17,325 nt of DNA, taken from contig MNVP01000004.1 in the NCBI GenBank assembly GCA_001871815.1, positions 1 through 17,325 of the forward strand, read 5' to 3'. The notes below the pieces were generated by a model. That model was not told the DNA's origin, did no database searches, and worked only from the letters and a program-made list of their open reading frames with translations. A program made the translations under genes and the position numbers. The stretch is from Candidatus Omnitrophica bacterium CG1_02_40_15 (GTDB taxonomy: Bacteria; Omnitrophota; Gorgyraeia; Gorgyraeales; Gorgyraeaceae). Within the stretch, counting starts at the first letter, position 1. Every line of letters starts with the position of its first letter. This document shows, one piece after another, positions 15,472 through 17,325 of this stretch.

Positions 15472-16859
15472 TTCATTGCCTTTATATCTGTATCGTCATG
15501 AAAATTACCGTGCGCAACAACAAAAGCTATCGCCGCTATAACACAAAACAAAAACGCGTTGGAAGGTATATGTAAATTTATGTCTACAAATCCGTGAAAT
15601 ATTATGCTTATGATTGAAACCGCGCAGGACAATAAAACAACTAGCACAAACCTGTCATGCCTTGGGCCCGAAGACCGGCCTTTACCCAAAAAATGCCTAT
15701 ATAAGATATCTTTTAAAAACACCCATATTAAAATTATTATGGATAAAAAAACTATCAAGCCGTATTCCGCAAAAAATTGCAGCCAGTCGCTATCAGCGTG
15801 CGTAAAAACTTTTTCTGCATAAAATGTTTTATACATAGAAAAAATATTTGCAAATGTGCCTGCGCCTGTGCCAAAAATAGGAAAATCCATAAACATTCTC
15901 CATATGTCTTTATATACAGCAGTCCTGGCAAAAAATGCGTCATGCGCTGTTGAAAATCTTTCAATAAGCGGCTCTTTTAATATAAAAAATATAGCAAATA
16001 TTGCAGTTAAAACGGTTAGTATCAAATAAAAAATATGCTTTTTAAGTGTAAATTTGCCCAAAGAACTGCGTAAAAATAAAATGGCTGTAGCAACAGACAG
16101 GGCGGCAAGAAAACTTAATATGCCGGCTCTTGACATGCTTAAAAATAAAGCCAAAGACATGATTATCGCCATAAAAGCAAACAATACTTTTTTTGCAAAT
16201 TTATTTTCTATAAAAACAAGCGCCATTGCCATAGGTATAGCAAGCTCCATAAGCCCGGCAAAATGATTTTTGTTTACAAACGGCCCAAAAGGCCCTGCTC
16301 CTTCAGGTACCGACTGAACCCAATAAATCATTCCGTTATATGTAAATTTTTGTATAACACCAAAACAGGCGGCTAAAAAACCTGTCACGGCTATAACAGT
16401 CAAAAGTCTTGTTATCTGTTTTTTTTTATTAAAGTTTTTTATTATAACAATTGCGACCAAACCGTAGGACATTATTCTAAATAATTCGATTTTTGAAGAC
16501 AACGGGTCAAAACTTAAGGTACGCCAAAAAGAACCCTCTTTATAACCCGGCAAAAAATCCATATATATATTATAACTATTGATAGATAATATTTTAAGAA
16601 TGGATTTCGGAAGAGGTATAACCTGAAAAATCATTACAGCTAATAGAACTACGGTTATCCATGTAAATATATTTTTTGAAAAAACAGGTTGGCGGATTTT
16701 TGATGCTTTGGCAAGAAACAATAAAAATACTATTTCACATATAGAGATAAGGACTATTTGAGGGCCTATTCCTACTGCCCCGAACGCAAAAGGCAAAAAA
16801 ACTATCAGAAATATCAGGCATATCTCAATAATAATATCGGAAAAAGCAGCCTCATGCAT
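15468..16859 (-). CDS. O-antigen ligase/polymerase-family membrane protein
   Basis: The start is best placed at the ATG at 16859 (MHEAAFSD), giving 463 residues. AGAGGA lies a few bases upstream and the gene overlaps the kinase gene by 8 bases. A longer open frame to 16925 begins inside the tyrosine-tail codons of the kinase and reads as low-complexity residues. The protein has about ten to twelve membrane spans and the O-antigen ligase core: GPFVNKNHFAGLMELAIPM (the NKNHFA signature), LSMSRAGILSF, then a periplasmic loop RTAVYKDIWRMFMDFPIFGT, GAGTF and THADSDWLQFFAEYGLIVF, where the HxDxxxxxxExG pattern is typical. It differs from the second Wzy-fold protein in this operon and is coupled to a TPR gene. 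It may polymerise, ligate or export the glycan; which step is not determinable. Confidence 0.9.
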   Translation of the reverse strand: MHEAAFSDIIIEICLIFLIVFLPFAFGAVGIGPQIVLISICEIVFLLFLAKASKIRQPVFSKNIFTWITVVLLAVMIFQVIPLPKSILKILSINSYNIYMDFLPGYKEGSFWRTLSFDPLSSKIELFRIMSYGLVAIVIIKNFNKKKQITRLLTVIAVTGFLAACFGVIQKFTYNGMIYWVQSVPEGAGPFGPFVNKNHFAGLMELAIPMAMALVFIENKFAKKVLFAFMAIIMSLALFLSMSRAGILSFLAALSVATAILFLRSSLGKFTLKKHIFYLILTVLTAIFAIFFILKEPLIERFSTAHDAFFARTAVYKDIWRMFMDFPIFGTGAGTFANIFSMYKTFYAEKVFTHADSDWLQFFAEYGLIVFLSIIILIWVFLKDILYRHFLGKGRSSGPRHDRFVLVVLLSCAVSIISIIFHGFVDINLHIPSNAFLFCVIAAIAFVVAHGNFHDDTDIKAMK

Positions 16860-17325
16860 TTTTCCTCTTTTCGTCTTCGTTGTAGTAGTAATAATAGTAA
16901 TAATTTTCTTTCCCGTAATCCACATTATTCAGCAAAACGCCAAGCACATGCGCTTTAGATTCGATTAATTTCTGTTTTGACCTTAACGCAACTTCTATAG
17001 GCACCTTGCCGCACCTGACCAGCATTATGCACCCATCGACAATATTGGCCAGAATAGCGGCGTCTGTCACTGTAAGTATCGGAGGGGCGTCTATGACAAC
17101 CCTGTCAAATCTTTTTTTGGCCTCTTCCAGGAACGACTTCATCTTGCTTGAATGCAGCAATTCCGCCGGGTTTGGCGGGGTCGAGCCTGCCGCAAGCAGG
17201 CTGAGGTTTTCTATTCTGGTTGGTTTGATTGCCGCGTCAAGATTTATATTGCCGACCAGGTAATCACTCAGGCCGTTTTCCTTTGGTATGCCGAAACTCT
17301 TGTGCAGCCGCGAACAGCGCAGGTC
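16852..17325 (-). CDS. Bacterial tyrosine autokinase (BY-kinase, CpsD/Wzc C-terminal domain), 5' end outside window
   Basis: The frame is open to the window edge, leaving the last 157 residues. The first visible residues, DLRCSRLHKSFG, follow the Walker A' aspartate region (DxDLRxP...F). They are followed by GLSDYLVGN, LSLLAAGSTPPNPAELL (the typical PPNPxELL segment), FDRVVIDAPPILTVTDAAIL (Walker B, IDxPP) and the NNVDYG segment (LxGxVxNxxD type). The end holds a run of seven tyrosines (NYYYYYYYNEDE, codons at 16882-16902). BY-kinases autophosphorylate a C-terminal tyrosine cluster and so control polymer length and export with the Wzy machinery. Whether this is a stand-alone CpsD-like protein or fused to a Wzz/Wzc transmembrane domain cannot be seen. 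It ends with TGA overlapping the next start and is the first visible gene of the operon. Confidence 0.93.
   Translation of the reverse strand, partial: DLRCSRLHKSFGIPKENGLSDYLVGNINLDAAIKPTRIENLSLLAAGSTPPNPAELLHSSKMKSFLEEAKKRFDRVVIDAPPILTVTDAAILANIVDGCIMLVRCGKVPIEVALRSKQKLIESKAHVLGVLLNNVDYGKENYYYYYYYNEDEKRKNA
16863..16868 (-). promoter_or_regulatory. Shine-Dalgarno for ligase/polymerase start at 16859
   Basis: AGAGGA on the minus strand lies four bases before the ATG at 16859, within the last codons of the kinase gene. It supports the shorter start. Confidence 0.55.
16882..16902 (-). repeat. Seven consecutive tyrosine codons (BY-kinase phosphorylation tail)
   Basis: Seven TAT/TAC codons in a row form a trinucleotide-like tract. 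Tyrosine-rich tails are the known autophosphorylation site of BY-kinases; uninterrupted runs are less usual than spaced clusters. Mixed TAT and TAC use argues for selected protein sequence rather than pure repeat expansion. Confidence 0.85.

Larger units (their letters stand above)
465..17325 (-). other. Single long polysaccharide operon (inferred transcription unit)
   Basis: Sixteen consecutive minus-strand genes, counting the two interrupted ones, are joined by ATGA overlaps (15471/15468, 14299/14296, 4741/4738, 3527/3524), longer overlaps (8-25 bases) or gaps of at most 22 bases. I found no hairpin-plus-T-run between any two genes and no convincing promoter inside. Transcription therefore probably starts right of the window and ends near or beyond the IS30 fragment at the left edge. 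Confidence 0.75.

Noticed and set aside
15755..15964. Second minus-strand frame of 69 codons inside the ligase/polymerase gene
   Set aside because: It is out of frame with the conserved ligase loop, and no frameshift is needed there.
16860..16925. Longer N-terminus for the ligase/polymerase protein at 15468-16859
   Set aside because: The extra residues are a low-complexity translation of the kinase tyrosine-tail codons. The ATG at 16859 has a Shine-Dalgarno and a normal 8-base overlap.
1..17325. CRISPR array, tRNA, rRNA or defence system
   Set aside because: I saw no regularly spaced direct repeats, no cloverleaf-like CCA-ended segments and no nuclease, helicase or toxin-type genes. All long frames fit glycan biosynthesis or IS30.

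Overview
This window reads as most of one large surface-polysaccharide biosynthesis operon (O-antigen or capsule/EPS type, Wzx/Wzy-dependent). Every gene lies on the minus strand except an insertion-sequence fragment at the left edge. The DNA is AT-rich. Stop codons TAA, TAG and TGA all end real genes, so the standard bacterial code applies. The gene style (BY-kinase, ligase/polymerase plus separate TPR protein, B12-type radical SAM enzyme, WbpB/D/I set, many GT4 glycosyltransferases) suggests a Gram-negative, possibly uncultured, bacterium such as Omnitrophota or another PVC-type lineage. That taxonomic guess is weak and rests on gene style only.

Layout in transcription order, right to left. 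(1) 17325-16852: C-terminal part of a tyrosine autokinase (Wzc/CpsD-type regulator) with a seven-tyrosine tail. (2) 16859-15468 and 15471-14296: a multi-spanning O-antigen ligase/polymerase-fold protein, and a membrane-anchored TPR protein translationally coupled to it. (3) 14299-11702: three nucleotide-sugar enzymes resembling WbpI (2-epimerase), WbpB (3-dehydrogenase) and WbpD (N-acetyltransferase), pointing to a di-N-acetylated mannuronic or glucuronic acid precursor. The WbpA dehydrogenase and WbpE aminotransferase are not in the window. (4) 11679-9186: a Wzx-type flippase and a second Wzy-like polymerase. (5) 9185-465: three GT4 glycosyltransferases, one frameshifted GT2 glycosyltransferase, two SAM methyltransferases (one with an internal stop), a B12-binding radical SAM enzyme and a D-glucuronyl C5-epimerase-like protein. 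(6) 461-1: a methyltransferase remnant cut by the end of an IS30-family element.

Neighbouring genes overlap by 4-25 bases or are separated by at most about 22 bases, with no intergenic terminator or promoter visible. The cluster is therefore probably one transcript starting to the right of the window. A plausible joint picture: nucleotide sugars are made by the Wbp-like enzymes, assembled on a lipid carrier by the glycosyltransferases, decorated or epimerised, flipped by Wzx, polymerised or ligated by one or both Wzy-fold proteins, and controlled by the BY-kinase.

The most notable features are the C5-epimerase in a Wzx/Wzy cluster and three lesions in the distal half of the operon: an in-frame TAG in a methyltransferase, an A7 frameshift in the GT2 gene at a perfect -1 slippery heptamer, and an IS30 truncation of the last gene. 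I saw no CRISPR array, tRNA, rRNA or riboswitch. I found no convincing novel multi-gene system; the unusual points are within individual genes and their combination.
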